This document shows positions 16,352 to 24,660 of a DNA stretch of 64,000 bases, piece by piece. Each line of letters opens with the position of its first letter. The first letter of the stretch is position 1. The stretch lies in contig NZ_LZHZ01000008.1 of assembly GCF_001667505.1 (NCBI RefSeq), positions 1 through 64,000 on the forward strand, read 5' to 3'. Origin of the DNA: Mycobacterium sp. ACS1612. GTDB lineage: Bacteria; Actinomycetota; Actinomycetes; Mycobacteriales; Mycobacteriaceae. The translations under genes were made by a program, and so were the position numbers. Below the pieces are notes generated by a model. The model saw only the letters and a list, made by a program, of their open reading frames with translations, was not told the DNA's origin and searched no databases.

Positions 16352-17476
16352 ATGGCAGCGAGTGTTCTGGCCGCCGTGCGGGTCGCCCCCAGCACCACCG
16401 AAATCAGAGAGCTCCCGATGCCCGAGTTGTCCGACGACTCCGCCTTGCTCAAGGTCGAGGTCGCCGGCATCTGCGGCACCGATGTGAAGATGTACGCCAA
16501 ACCGCCCTTCGACGATCCGGTGATCATGGGTCACGAGAACGTCGGCACCATCGCGGCGGCGGGGGAGAAGTTCAAGCAATTGCACGGCGTCACCGAAGGC
16601 GACCGCGTCTTCGTCGAGCACTACGTGGGCTGCTACAACTGCGAATGGTGCCGCATCGGTGAATATCGGCACTGCGAAGCCACAGACTGGCGCACGAACG
16701 CCGACGCCCGCCGGTACGGCTACACCTCGGCGGAGAACCCCGGCACGCTGTGGGGCGGCTTCTCCGAATACATGTACCTGCCGTGGAACGCCGTGCTGCA
16801 CAAGGTTCCGGATGGGGTGAGCGCCGAACTGGCCGGCCTGGTGACCCCGTTGTCGAACGGCATCGAATGGGCGCTGCTGGCAGCGGGTGTCGGGTACGCC
16901 GACACCGTGCTGATCCAGGGTCCCGGTCAGCAGGGCCTCTCGCAGGTGGTGGCCTGCAAGCAGGCGGGCGCGTCGAAGATCGTCCTGACCGGCACGACGC
17001 GCGACAAGGCGCGACTGGATCTCGCCCTCGAACTCGGCGCCGACGACGTGATCGACATCGACCAGGTCAACCCGCGCGATGCCGTCATGGATCTCACCGG
17101 CGGCCGCGGCGTCGACTTCGTGCTGGACTGCACCTCGCGTGCCGGTGTCGGGCCGGTGCTGCTCGGCATCGATGTGCTCAAGCGCCGCGAGGGCACACTG
17201 CTGATCCAAGGTGAGCTGGTGGCGTTCCCCGACTTTCCGATCAAGCTGCTCACCGAGAAGGCAATCACCATCAAGAGTGCCCGCGGACACAGCTACCGGG
17301 CCTGCGAATTGGCGTTGCAGCAACTGAATTCGGGCCGCTTCCCGCTCGAGCGGCTGTCCACACATCAGTTCGGCCTCGATCAGGTGGACCGTGCGATCCA
17401 CGCGCTCGCCGGTGACACCGCAGACGAGGACGTCATCCACATCTCGCTGATGCCATGGCTGGGGAAAGACAAGTGA
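16352..17476 (+). CDS. zinc-dependent medium-chain dehydrogenase
   Basis: 374 residues of the MDR alcohol/threonine dehydrogenase family. Catalytic zinc ligands are the Cys of [10 protein letters not shown], the His/Glu of MGHENVG and EHYVG; a structural-zinc-like Cys cluster follows in [16 protein letters not shown]. The NAD(P) fold has the loop [13 protein letters not shown] near residue 191. It should oxidise an alcohol or hydroxy acid, or act on a hemiacetal like the LigC step; the substrate is not visible. First gene of a four-gene operon (GTGA overlap with the aldolase), with AAGGAGA before the ATG. Confidence 0.85.
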   Translation: MAASVLAAVRVAPSTTEIRELPMPELSDDSALLKVEVAGICGTDVKMYAKPPFDDPVIMGHENVGTIAAAGEKFKQLHGVTEGDRVFVEHYVGCYNCEWCRIGEYRHCEATDWRTNADARRYGYTSAENPGTLWGGFSEYMYLPWNAVLHKVPDGVSAELAGLVTPLSNGIEWALLAAGVGYADTVLIQGPGQQGLSQVVACKQAGASKIVLTGTTRDKARLDLALELGADDVIDIDQVNPRDAVMDLTGGRGVDFVLDCTSRAGVGPVLLGIDVLKRREGTLLIQGELVAFPDFPIKLLTEKAITIKSARGHSYRACELALQQLNSGRFPLERLSTHQFGLDQVDRAIHALAGDTADEDVIHISLMPWLGKDK

Positions 17477-18171
17477 GCACACCGATCGTCGTCCGCAATC
17501 CACCTCGACCGGACCCCGACGTCCGTGACGCCCTCGGCCAGTATGGGGTGGCGACCATCCACGAGGCGCAGGGCCGCACCGGTCTGGTCGCGCCGTACAT
17601 GACGCCTATTTACACCGGCGCGAGGGTGTGCGGGAGCGCCGTCACAGTGAGCCTGCCGCCCGACGACAATTGGATGATCCACGTCGCCGTCGAACAGTGC
17701 CAGCCAGGCGACGTGCTGGTGGTCGCACCCGAATCAATCTCGGAATATGGCTATTTCGGTGAGTTGCTGGCAACGACGTTGGCGGCACGCGGGGTGCGCG
17801 GCTTGGTGATCGACGCCGGCTGCCGCGATATCGCCGAGTTGACCGAGATGAAGTTCCCGGTCTGGTCGAAGTGCGTGTCCGCGCAAGGCACCGTGAAGAA
17901 GCGGCTCGGCTCGGTGAACATTCCGGTGACGTGCGCAGGCGCCGCGGTCGAACCCGGCGACGTGATCATCGGCGACGACGACGGCGTGGTGGTGGTGCCG
18001 CGTGCGAAGGCGGCCGAGGTGTTGGCAGCGGCCAAGGCCAGGGAGGACAAAGAGGCGCGTTCGCGTGAGCGCTATCAGCGCGGCGAGCTGTTCCTCGACA
18101 TCAACGACATGCGAGGCGAACTCGAACGTCTCGGCCTTCGCTATGTCGACTACGGGCAGGCGTCGCAATGA
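17473..18171 (+). CDS. ligK: 4-carboxy-4-hydroxy-2-oxoadipate aldolase-like (LigK/RraA fold)
   Basis: 232 residues of the RraA/class II pyruvate aldolase family. The substrate and metal loop [16 protein letters not shown] is intact near residue 114, preceded by [13 protein letters not shown] and followed by [16 protein letters not shown]. LigK/GalC enzymes split 4-carboxy-4-hydroxy-2-oxoadipate into pyruvate and oxaloacetate. That assignment is strengthened by the LigJ homologue encoded next (ATGA overlap), which makes exactly this substrate. Without that neighbour I would call it only RraA-like. Confidence 0.8.
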   Translation: MSTPIVVRNPPRPDPDVRDALGQYGVATIHEAQGRTGLVAPYMTPIYTGARVCGSAVTVSLPPDDNWMIHVAVEQCQPGDVLVVAPESISEYGYFGELLATTLAARGVRGLVIDAGCRDIAELTEMKFPVWSKCVSAQGTVKKRLGSVNIPVTCAGAAVEPGDVIIGDDDGVVVVPRAKAAEVLAAAKAREDKEARSRERYQRGELFLDINDMRGELERLGLRYVDYGQASQ

Positions 18172-19187
18172 TCATCGACGTCCACGGCCACTACACGACC
18201 GCGCCTGCCGAACAGCAGCGGTTCCGCACCGATCAGCTCGCCGCGTTGGAGGACCCGTCGTTGCCACCGCCGTCCCCGGCGCGGATCACCGACGATGAGA
18301 TCCGGGACAGCATCGAGCGCAACCAACTGCGGCTGCTGCGCGAGCGCGGCGGAGACCTGATGTTGTTCTCGCCGAAGGCCTCCGGCATGGAACACCACAT
18401 CAGCGACCAGGCCACCGCTGTCGAGTGGGCCAGGGCGTCGAACGACCTCGTGCACCGGGTCACCGAACTGTTCCCCGACTCCTTCGCCCCGGTGGCGCAG
18501 CTGCCGCAGACCCCCGACGGGGAACTCGGCCCGGTGGTCGACGAATTGCGGCGCTGTGTCGAGGAACTCGGCTTCGTCGGATGCAACGTCAATCCCGATC
18601 CTTCGGCCGGTTACTGGGCCACGCCGCCGATGACCGACGAGTACTGGTATCCGCTGTACGAGGCGATGGTGCAACTCGAAGTGCCCGCCATGGTGCACGT
18701 CTCGACGTCGTGCAACCCGAACTTCCACACCCTCGGTGCGCACTACCTCAATGCCGACACCAGCGTCTTCATGCAATTCGTCCTCGCCGACCTGTTCGTG
18801 AAGTTTCCGACCCTGACCTTCGTCATTCCGCACGGCGGCGGGGCGGTGCCGTACCACTGGGGCAGGTACCGCGGGCTGGCGGAGCGGCTGGGCAGACCGG
18901 ATCCCGCCGAACTGCTGCGCAACGTGTACTTCGATACCTGCGTCTACCACCAACCCGGAATCGATCTGCTGGCCAACGTGATTCCGGCGGAAAACATCCT
19001 GTTCGCCTCTGAGATGCTCGGCGCGGTACGAGGTGCCGACCCGGAGACCGGGGTGGCATGGGACGACACCTTGGTCTACGTCGAGAACCTCGCGCTGACG
19101 GACATCAACCGGCAAGCAATCGTCGAATTGAATGCCCGCCGCGCGTACCCGCGTTTGCAGCGGCGGCTTGCCGCCGCAGGAAGGTGA
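18168..19187 (+). CDS. ligJ: 4-oxalomesaconate hydratase (LigJ, amidohydrolase fold)
   Basis: 339 residues. It matches remembered Sphingobium LigJ along its length: [13 protein letters not shown] at the start (metal-binding HxH), [77 protein letters not shown] and [11 protein letters not shown] with the catalytic acid region. LigJ hydrates 4-oxalomesaconate to 4-carboxy-4-hydroxy-2-oxoadipate in protocatechuate 4,5-cleavage and gallate catabolism. No LigAB-type extradiol dioxygenase gene lies in the window, so the upstream ring-cleaving step must come from the cupins or from elsewhere. Confidence 0.9.
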   Translation: MIIDVHGHYTTAPAEQQRFRTDQLAALEDPSLPPPSPARITDDEIRDSIERNQLRLLRERGGDLMLFSPKASGMEHHISDQATAVEWARASNDLVHRVTELFPDSFAPVAQLPQTPDGELGPVVDELRRCVEELGFVGCNVNPDPSAGYWATPPMTDEYWYPLYEAMVQLEVPAMVHVSTSCNPNFHTLGAHYLNADTSVFMQFVLADLFVKFPTLTFVIPHGGGAVPYHWGRYRGLAERLGRPDPAELLRNVYFDTCVYHQPGIDLLANVIPAENILFASEMLGAVRGADPETGVAWDDTLVYVENLALTDINRQAIVELNARRAYPRLQRRLAAAGR

Positions 19188-19191
19188 GTGG

Positions 19192-20178
19192 ATGTCCAAT
19201 CTGCATCTGACGTTCGCGTGCGGTGACTACGACCGCACCCGCGCGCTCGAGGACGGCAGCGTGCGCGCCGACGGCATCGACCTGACCTACCTTCGGCTGC
19301 CGGTGGAGGAGACCTTCTTCCGCATGCTGCGGCACCGCGAATTCGACGTCGCGGAGATGTCGCTGTCCACCTATGTCGCGACGCTGGACCGCGATGCGCG
19401 CCCGTTCGTCGCGCTTCCGGTGTTCACCTCGCGGATGTTCCGCCACGGCGGGGTGTACATCAACGCGGATGCCGGCATCTCGGTGCCGTCGGACCTGCGC
19501 GGTAAGCGGGTGGCGTCACCGGAGTTCCAGCTGACGGCGGGTGTGTGGATCAGGGGCATACTCGCCGAACACCATGGTGTGCCGATCGATTCGGTCACCT
19601 ACTTCACCGGCGGCCAGGAGACACCGGGTCGGATCGAGAAGGGCAAGGTGGACACCGGACTCGACATCCGTCCAATACCGACAGGCGCCACGCTTGCCCG
19701 GATGCTCGCCGACGGGGAAATCGACGCGCTGTACACGCCGCGGGTGCCCAGCCCGTTCCGTGACGGCGACAAGCGGGTCAAGCGGTTGTTCGAGGATGTG
19801 GTCGCCGTCGAGAGGGAGTACTTCGCGGCGACACGGATCTTCCCGATCATGCACGTGGTCGTGATCCGTGCCGAACTCTACGAACGGCATCGGTGGATCG
19901 CGCAGTCGCTGTACAAGGCGTGCGTGCGGGCGCGCGATCTGGCCTACGAACGCATCTACGATTCGTCGGCGCTGCGGTTCATGGAGCCGTGGCTGATCCA
20001 GCATCTCGAGGAGTCGCGGGAACTGCTCGGCCGCGACTACTGGTCTTACGGCCTGGCCGACAACGAACACGTGCTCGACGCGTTCCTCGGCTATCACCAC
20101 GCGCAGGGATTGTCCCGCGCCCGGTATCAACCCGCTGACCTGTTCGCACCGGAGACGACGGAAGCGTTCGTCATCTGA
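19192..20178 (+). CDS. 4,5-dihydroxyphthalate decarboxylase-like protein (Pht5 family), paralogue 2
   Basis: 328 residues, no signal peptide. The opening CGDYDRTRALEDGSV and the blocks ETFFRMLRHREFDVAEMSLSTY, FRHGGVYIN, FQLTAGVWIRGIL, FPIMHV and RDYWSYGLADNEHVLDAFL follow remembered Pht5 of phthalate-degrading pseudomonads closely. Pht5 removes one carboxyl from 4,5-dihydroxyphthalate to give protocatechuate. Substrate here is inferred. Last gene of the dehydrogenase-ligK-ligJ operon; GGAAGGTGAG before the ATG. A very large palindrome follows the stop. Confidence 0.78.
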   Translation: MSNLHLTFACGDYDRTRALEDGSVRADGIDLTYLRLPVEETFFRMLRHREFDVAEMSLSTYVATLDRDARPFVALPVFTSRMFRHGGVYINADAGISVPSDLRGKRVASPEFQLTAGVWIRGILAEHHGVPIDSVTYFTGGQETPGRIEKGKVDTGLDIRPIPTGATLARMLADGEIDALYTPRVPSPFRDGDKRVKRLFEDVVAVEREYFAATRIFPIMHVVVIRAELYERHRWIAQSLYKACVRARDLAYERIYDSSALRFMEPWLIQHLEESRELLGRDYWSYGLADNEHVLDAFLGYHHAQGLSRARYQPADLFAPETTEAFVI

Positions 20179-20189
20179 GTTTCGATGCT

Positions 20190-20250
20190 GCCGAACGTTC
20201 GTTACCGCTCGAAATTTCGCGCGAAATTCGAGCGGTAAGGAACGTTCGGC
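20190..20250. terminator. 61-base near-perfect palindrome after the Pht5-like gene
   Basis: Left arm 20190-20220 and right arm 20221-20250 pair along about 29 bases with one mismatch and one bulged A, and the centre TTTCGCGCGAAA is itself palindromic, so there is almost no loop. It begins 12 bases after the stop codon and precedes the next promoter. It can work as a transcription terminator; a protein-binding or REP-like role is an alternative. Confidence 0.55.
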
Positions 20251-20261
20251 GCGGAACAGGG

Positions 20262-20319
20262 GCTTCACAGGAACGCGCGGGCATGATAGAAATCACACTG
20301 ATGGTCTGAATGTCAGTCC
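20262..20319 (+). promoter_or_regulatory. promoter module duplicated at 27421-27478
   Basis: Matches 27421-27478 without gaps: GCTTCACAGGA, nine variable bases, then a 25-base block CATGATAG...ATGGTC with two differences, eight variable bases and AGTCC. Both copies lie upstream of genes for paralogous binding lipoproteins. The TGGT half-site falls at the same place, but here its partner half (AATG) is degenerate. Shared promoter and control are inferred. Confidence 0.6.
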
Positions 20320-20350
20320 ATTCACAGTGGCAGATCATGAGGAGTGAGCC

Positions 20351-21457
20351 GTGAGAATTCGTTCGGCTAGCTATGTGGTGGTGGCTCTGGTGTTGCTCCT
20401 GACCGCGGCGTGCGGCGGCAGCCCTACCGCGAGCAACACCGGTTCCGCGCCGGCGGGCGCGACCGCGGCGCAACAGGTCTACGACCAGATCAACGGGCTG
20501 ACCGGGGAGGAGCGCACCAAGACGCTGCTCGACCTCGCCAAGAAGGACGGCACGCTGTCGCTGTACACGTCGAACACCGACATGGACGACGTCGTGAAAG
20601 CCTTCGAGGACAAGTACGGGCTGAAAGTCGAGACGTACCGGGCGAATTCGGAGACGGTGCTGCAGCGTGTGCTGCAGGAGGCCAGCGCAAACTACCAGGG
20701 CGCGGACCTGGTGGAGACCAATGCGGGTGAACTCAACGCCATGCAGCAACGGCAGCTGCTCTACCCGTACAAGGGCGAACTGCGGGACAAGGTCCGGCCG
20801 GAGGGCCGCAAGGACGGCTGGACGGCGGACCGCTTCAACGCGTTCGTGATCGGCTGGAACACCGCCAAGGTGCCTGCGGGCACCGAACCGCAGTCGCTGC
20901 GCGACTTGACGGCACCGCAGTGGAAGGGCCGAGTCGGCCTTGAACTCGGCGACGTGGACTGGTTCGCCGCGATGTACGAGTTCTACAAATCGCAGGGCCA
21001 GTCCGACGACCAGATCATGGCCTTCTTCCACGATCTCGGCGCCAACGCCAAAATCGCCAAGGGCCACACCGTGATGGGCGAGCTACTCGCCGCAGGCCAA
21101 TTCGACGTCGCGGTGTCGATCTACTCGCACACCGTTGACAACGCCGCCGAAAAGGGCGCGCCGGTAGCTTGGCGCAAGGACGGCAAGCCGGTGCAACCGG
21201 TGGTGCTGCGGCCAAACGGCGCGGGACTGGTCAAGTCGGCCAAGCATCCCGCCGCGGCGATGCTGTTCTTCGACTTCCTGCTGACCGACGGTCAGAAGGC
21301 GATCGCGGGAGCGAATCGAATCGGTGCGATCCCGACGTCCGAGGATCCGCTGGCCGGTGTGCAGACGGTCTCGGTGCCCGAGGAGGAGCTGCTCAACAAC
21401 GCCCAGAAGTGGAGCGACACGTACAAGAGCGTGACCGACGCGGGCGGCAAGACGTAA
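20351..21457 (+). CDS. ABC importer substrate-binding lipoprotein, paralogue 1 of 3
   Basis: 368 residues exported as a lipoprotein (signal peptide, lipobox LTAAC, Cys21). The body is a family 1 binding protein of the AfuA/FbpA (Fe3+-type) cluster: GTLSLYTSNTDMDDVVKAFEDKYGLKVETYRANSE-region, ETVLQRVLQEA, AKGHTVMGELLAAGQFDVAVS and HPAAAMLFFDFLLTDGQ. It feeds substrate to the permease and ATPase encoded at 28741-31677. The family name suggests iron, but the same fold carries other anions, and the setting suggests an aromatic carboxylate. GTG start with AGGAGTG before it; first gene of an operon with a cupin and an AAA+ ATPase. Confidence 0.83.
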   Translation: MRIRSASYVVVALVLLLTAACGGSPTASNTGSAPAGATAAQQVYDQINGLTGEERTKTLLDLAKKDGTLSLYTSNTDMDDVVKAFEDKYGLKVETYRANSETVLQRVLQEASANYQGADLVETNAGELNAMQQRQLLYPYKGELRDKVRPEGRKDGWTADRFNAFVIGWNTAKVPAGTEPQSLRDLTAPQWKGRVGLELGDVDWFAAMYEFYKSQGQSDDQIMAFFHDLGANAKIAKGHTVMGELLAAGQFDVAVSIYSHTVDNAAEKGAPVAWRKDGKPVQPVVLRPNGAGLVKSAKHPAAAMLFFDFLLTDGQKAIAGANRIGAIPTSEDPLAGVQTVSVPEEELLNNAQKWSDTYKSVTDAGGKT

Positions 21458-21511
21458 CCGTGGCGCGCGACCTCGAAAACGCAAGGGCAACAGAACAACG
21501 GAAAGGTTGAC

Positions 21512-22579
21512 GTGACCACGCACACCACCACGAAGGTCTCGCACTATCACGTGCAGAAGAAGCGACGGGCCGACTTCATCGAGGAGTGGCGCAGCTACCA
21601 GAAGACTGTTGTCGCCCTCGAAGACGTGAACATGGTCGAGACCGAGCGCGGGACCCGCGTCGGTGTGTATGTCGGTGCCGACGGCGATCGCCCGACCCGC
21701 TCGATGGACGCCCTTGCCCACGAGTTCGACCCCGGCGTGGTGTCCACCATCCATCGGCATTCGTGGGACGCCATGGTTTTGGTGGTGGCAGGTCACGGCT
21801 GGACCGAGATCGACGGTCAGCGAATCAACTGGGGCCCAGGCGATTCGCTGCACATACCGGCGTGGGCCTGGCACCGGTCCGGCAACGACGGAGACGTCAC
21901 CGCGCGTTACCTGACGTTCTCCAGCGAGCCACTGCTGGAGACAATGGGGATGTCGATCATCGAGGACGCCGGACACACGCCGGTCACCGAATTGCCCGGC
22001 CGGCCAGCCTATTCCGGAGAGGTCACCGGTGACGACCCGTACGCCCGGCGGATCCGCAGGCTGGCCCGCGATCAGCGGGCCCGGCGCTCGGGACGGCTGC
22101 ACACCGACTGGGACGAACTCGAGTTGCTGCCCACCCCGCGCGGCACCAGGACGACGTTTCTGCTCGACCGCGCGAACGGCTATCAGGCGTCGGGCATCTC
22201 AATGGCGATGTTCGAAATCGGGCCCGGTCGGGGCCAGTCGATGCACCGGCACGCCGGTGAGGCGTGGCTGTACGTCCTCGAAGGCAGCGGCCACAGCTAT
22301 CTCGGCACCGAACCCGAAGGCGGTACGGACTACCCGTGGAAGAAGGGCGACCTCATCGTCGTCGATCACTTCCTGTGGCACCAGCACTTCAACGACGATC
22401 CGGAGAAGACCGCGAAAGTCGTGCGGATCCACATGTTCGACAGCCTGCTCGACACCATGCGGGTGCTGATGGATCCGATGGTGCTCTTCGAGGAGCCGCC
22501 GCAGCACATCAGGGATGCGCAGGCCGGTGACATTAGCACCGTCGACTGGCCGGAGGTGAGGCGGCCGACATGGCCGTGA
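21512..22579 (+). CDS. double-cupin dioxygenase-like protein, both metal sites intact
   Basis: 355 residues with two cupin barrels, the layout of gentisate 1,2-dioxygenase relatives. Site 1 has His81 and His83 (STIHRHSWD) plus a later His in AWHRS; site 2 has His245, His247 and Glu250 (MHRHAGEAW) plus His in LWHQHF. So both barrels can hold Fe(II), unlike the two paralogues in this window. Ring cleavage or C-C oxidation of a hydroxylated acid is the likely chemistry; substrate unknown. GTG start. The stop overlaps the next gene, a TRIP13-like AAA+ ATPase, by ten bases, so the two are co-translated. Confidence 0.75.
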   Translation: MTTHTTTKVSHYHVQKKRRADFIEEWRSYQKTVVALEDVNMVETERGTRVGVYVGADGDRPTRSMDALAHEFDPGVVSTIHRHSWDAMVLVVAGHGWTEIDGQRINWGPGDSLHIPAWAWHRSGNDGDVTARYLTFSSEPLLETMGMSIIEDAGHTPVTELPGRPAYSGEVTGDDPYARRIRRLARDQRARRSGRLHTDWDELELLPTPRGTRTTFLLDRANGYQASGISMAMFEIGPGRGQSMHRHAGEAWLYVLEGSGHSYLGTEPEGGTDYPWKKGDLIVVDHFLWHQHFNDDPEKTAKVVRIHMFDSLLDTMRVLMDPMVLFEEPPQHIRDAQAGDISTVDWPEVRRPTWP

Positions 22580-23472
22580 CGCCAAAAGCACTGCCGCCCG
22601 GGGTGTTGTCCGTCCACGTGCTGCCCGCCGATCATCACGACGGGCCGTGGGACCACATCCTCACCGCGCCCGGTGTGAAGGAGCGTCTGCTCAACCACGC
22701 GCTGCTGACGCTGCTGCACGGGCCCGCACTGGCCAACCTGGCCGGGCTGCCTCACGGTCTGATCATCCTGTCCGGTCCGCCGGGCACGGGTAAGACGACG
22801 TTGGCCCGCGGCCTCGCGCAGATGGCGGCGCGGTCGGTGGCCCCACGCGGTGCGACGACCTACGTCGAGATCGACCCGCACGCCTTTCCCAGCGAACTGT
22901 TGGGCGAAAGTCAGCGCAACATCACGCAATTGATGACGGACACGATTCCCGAACTCGCGGCGCGCCGTCCGCACACGATTGTGCTCATCGACGAGGTGGA
23001 GAGCTTTGCGGTGCGCCGGTCGGCCGCGTCGTTCGGCGCCAACCCGGTCGACGTGCATCGCGCCACCGACGCCCTGCTGGCCGGGATCGACGCCGTCGCC
23101 GCCGATCTGCCGAGAGTGTTGTTCGTCGCGACGACCAATTTCACCGACGCGGTCGACGAGGCGTTTCTGTCGCGCGCCGATCTGGTGCTGCGGCTGTCGC
23201 TGCCGGACACCACGACGATCGGGCAGATCATTCGGCACAGTCTGCAGGAGCTGGCGGTGCTGTGGCCGGGGGTGCGCCCGCTGGCCAACGATGACGGACT
23301 GCACGCCAAGCTCGCCGACGCGTGCGCGGGTCTGGACGGGCGCCGGGTGCGCAAGCTGATGCTGTCGGCGTTGACACTGCGCCAGGAGGTCACGCGCGAC
23401 CCGAACGAGCTCGCCGCGGACGACTTGGTCACCGCGGTCGAATTTCTCACGACGGAGTCTGTCGACGCCTGA
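22570..23472 (+). CDS. TRIP13/Pch2-like AAA+ ATPase in a catabolic operon
   Basis: 300 residues, a single AAA+ module. Walker A is GPPGTGKT (residues 69-76), Walker B LIDEVES (139-145), sensor 1 ATTNF near 193, and the Arg-finger region FLSRADL has Arg202; a C-terminal small domain contains the sensor-2 area (GLDGRRVRKLML). The IDEVES box, the DAxxxG-type linker and VDEAFLSRAD resemble eukaryotic TRIP13/Pch2 more than FtsH, CbbX or MoxR proteins. TRIP13 unfolds HORMA proteins, but no HORMA, CD-NTase or nuclease gene is present. The ten-base overlap with a double-cupin gene suggests it remodels or activates that enzyme. Homology group moderately sure; role inferred. Confidence 0.72.
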   Translation: MAVTPKALPPGVLSVHVLPADHHDGPWDHILTAPGVKERLLNHALLTLLHGPALANLAGLPHGLIILSGPPGTGKTTLARGLAQMAARSVAPRGATTYVEIDPHAFPSELLGESQRNITQLMTDTIPELAARRPHTIVLIDEVESFAVRRSAASFGANPVDVHRATDALLAGIDAVAADLPRVLFVATTNFTDAVDEAFLSRADLVLRLSLPDTTTIGQIIRHSLQELAVLWPGVRPLANDDGLHAKLADACAGLDGRRVRKLMLSALTLRQEVTRDPNELAADDLVTAVEFLTTESVDA

Positions 23473-23489
23473 TCAGGAAGGAACGACCG

Positions 23490-24593
23490 ATGCGCCTTCG
23501 ACATCGACCTGCACGGGGGATGGCGGTGGTTGCCATCGGTTTGGCGGCCACGCTGATCGCGGCATGCGGCGCACCGTCGCACTCCGGGTCTGATGGCGGC
23601 CAGGCTGCGCCGACCTCGAGCAAGCCGTGGGACGGGCTGACCGGGACGCAGCGCGACGACGCGCTCGTCGTAGCCGCGAAGGCCGAAGGCGAACTGACGG
23701 TGTACTCGGCGTTCAACGACGAGCAGGCGATGGCCGATGCGTTCACCAAGAAATACGGCATCAAAGTCAACGTCTACAACGCCAACTCCGAGACCGTCCT
23801 GCAACGCGTCGTACAGGAGGCCACCGCGCACAAGCTGACCAACGATGTGCTCGTGGCGCCGGCCACCGATATGACGGCGGTGGAATCCAAGGGCCTGCTT
23901 GGCGATTACCGCTCGCCGTACCGTGACGCGATGCCCGACGCGGGCAAGTCGACGGGATGGACGGGGGTGCGGCGGCTGGCTTTCGTCGCCGGCTACAACA
24001 CCGGAAAGCTGACGCCGGCCGATCTGCCCGCCGATTACGCCGGCTTCGCCGACCCGAAATGGAACGGTCGAATCAGCATGGAGTACAGCGATATCGACTG
24101 GTACGCCACCGTGCGACGCTATTACCAACAGCAGGGTATGTCGGACGATGACATCTCGACGATGTTCCGGAAGATTGCGGCGAACTCCAAGACCGCCAAA
24201 GGCCACACGGTGCAGGCCGAACTGCTGGCCGCGGGCCAGTTCGACGTGGCGCTGTCGGTCTACACCCAGTCGGTCAACCGGCTCGTCGACAAGGGCGCGC
24301 ATGTGGCCTTCGGGGAGGGCACCGGCCACATCGTCTCCCCGGTGGTGGTGAGATACGACGCAGGCGGCGTGATGCGCGGCACCGACAATCCCGCCGGGGC
24401 GGCGCTGTACTTGGACTTCCAACTCGGGCCCGATGGCGCCGCGGTCGACCAGCAGTTGCGCGCGCTGCCGCCACTGCCCACGGCACACGACCCGTTGGCG
24501 GGCGCGCAGGTGGTCGATCTGGACGTCGCCGACTTGGTGGCCAACCGCGCCAAGATCGCCGAAGAGTACAACCAACTGGTAACGGGATCCTGA
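23490..24593 (+). CDS. ABC importer substrate-binding lipoprotein, paralogue 2 of 3
   Basis: 367 residues; signal peptide with lipobox LIAAC (Cys26). Same AfuA-like fold as paralogues 1 and 3: GELTVYSAFNDEQAMADAF, KYGIKVNVYNANSE-region with ETVLQRVVQEA, DIDWYATVRRYY and AKGHTVQAELLAAGQFDVALSVY. It lacks the acidic VVETDALE stretch found in the others (here LVAPATDM), so its ligand may differ. No permease or ATPase is next to it; the only matching ones are at 28741-31677. AGGAAGG precedes the ATG, 17 bases after the AAA+ gene. Confidence 0.83.
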   Translation: MRLRHRPARGMAVVAIGLAATLIAACGAPSHSGSDGGQAAPTSSKPWDGLTGTQRDDALVVAAKAEGELTVYSAFNDEQAMADAFTKKYGIKVNVYNANSETVLQRVVQEATAHKLTNDVLVAPATDMTAVESKGLLGDYRSPYRDAMPDAGKSTGWTGVRRLAFVAGYNTGKLTPADLPADYAGFADPKWNGRISMEYSDIDWYATVRRYYQQQGMSDDDISTMFRKIAANSKTAKGHTVQAELLAAGQFDVALSVYTQSVNRLVDKGAHVAFGEGTGHIVSPVVVRYDAGGVMRGTDNPAGAALYLDFQLGPDGAAVDQQLRALPPLPTAHDPLAGAQVVDLDVADLVANRAKIAEEYNQLVTGS

Positions 24594-24605
24594 GCAGTCC
24601 GCCCA

Positions 24606-24621
24606 GCGGATGTACATCCGC
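24606..24621. promoter_or_regulatory. 16-base perfect palindrome before hydrolase gene
   Basis: GCGGATGTACATCCGC is a perfect 16-base palindrome in the 67-base gap between the second binding-protein gene and the dienelactone hydrolase gene. It could be an operator or a compact hairpin. It is unlike the TGGT-N3-ACCA sites. Confidence 0.35.
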
Positions 24622-24660
24622 GTCAGGACAGAGCGATCCGGTGAAAGAGGAACACAGGAC

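Noticed and set aside
22570..23472. CBASS-type anti-phage defence, because of the TRIP13-like ATPase.
   Set aside because: No HORMA protein, CD-NTase or effector gene nearby; the gene is fused into a catabolic operon by overlap.
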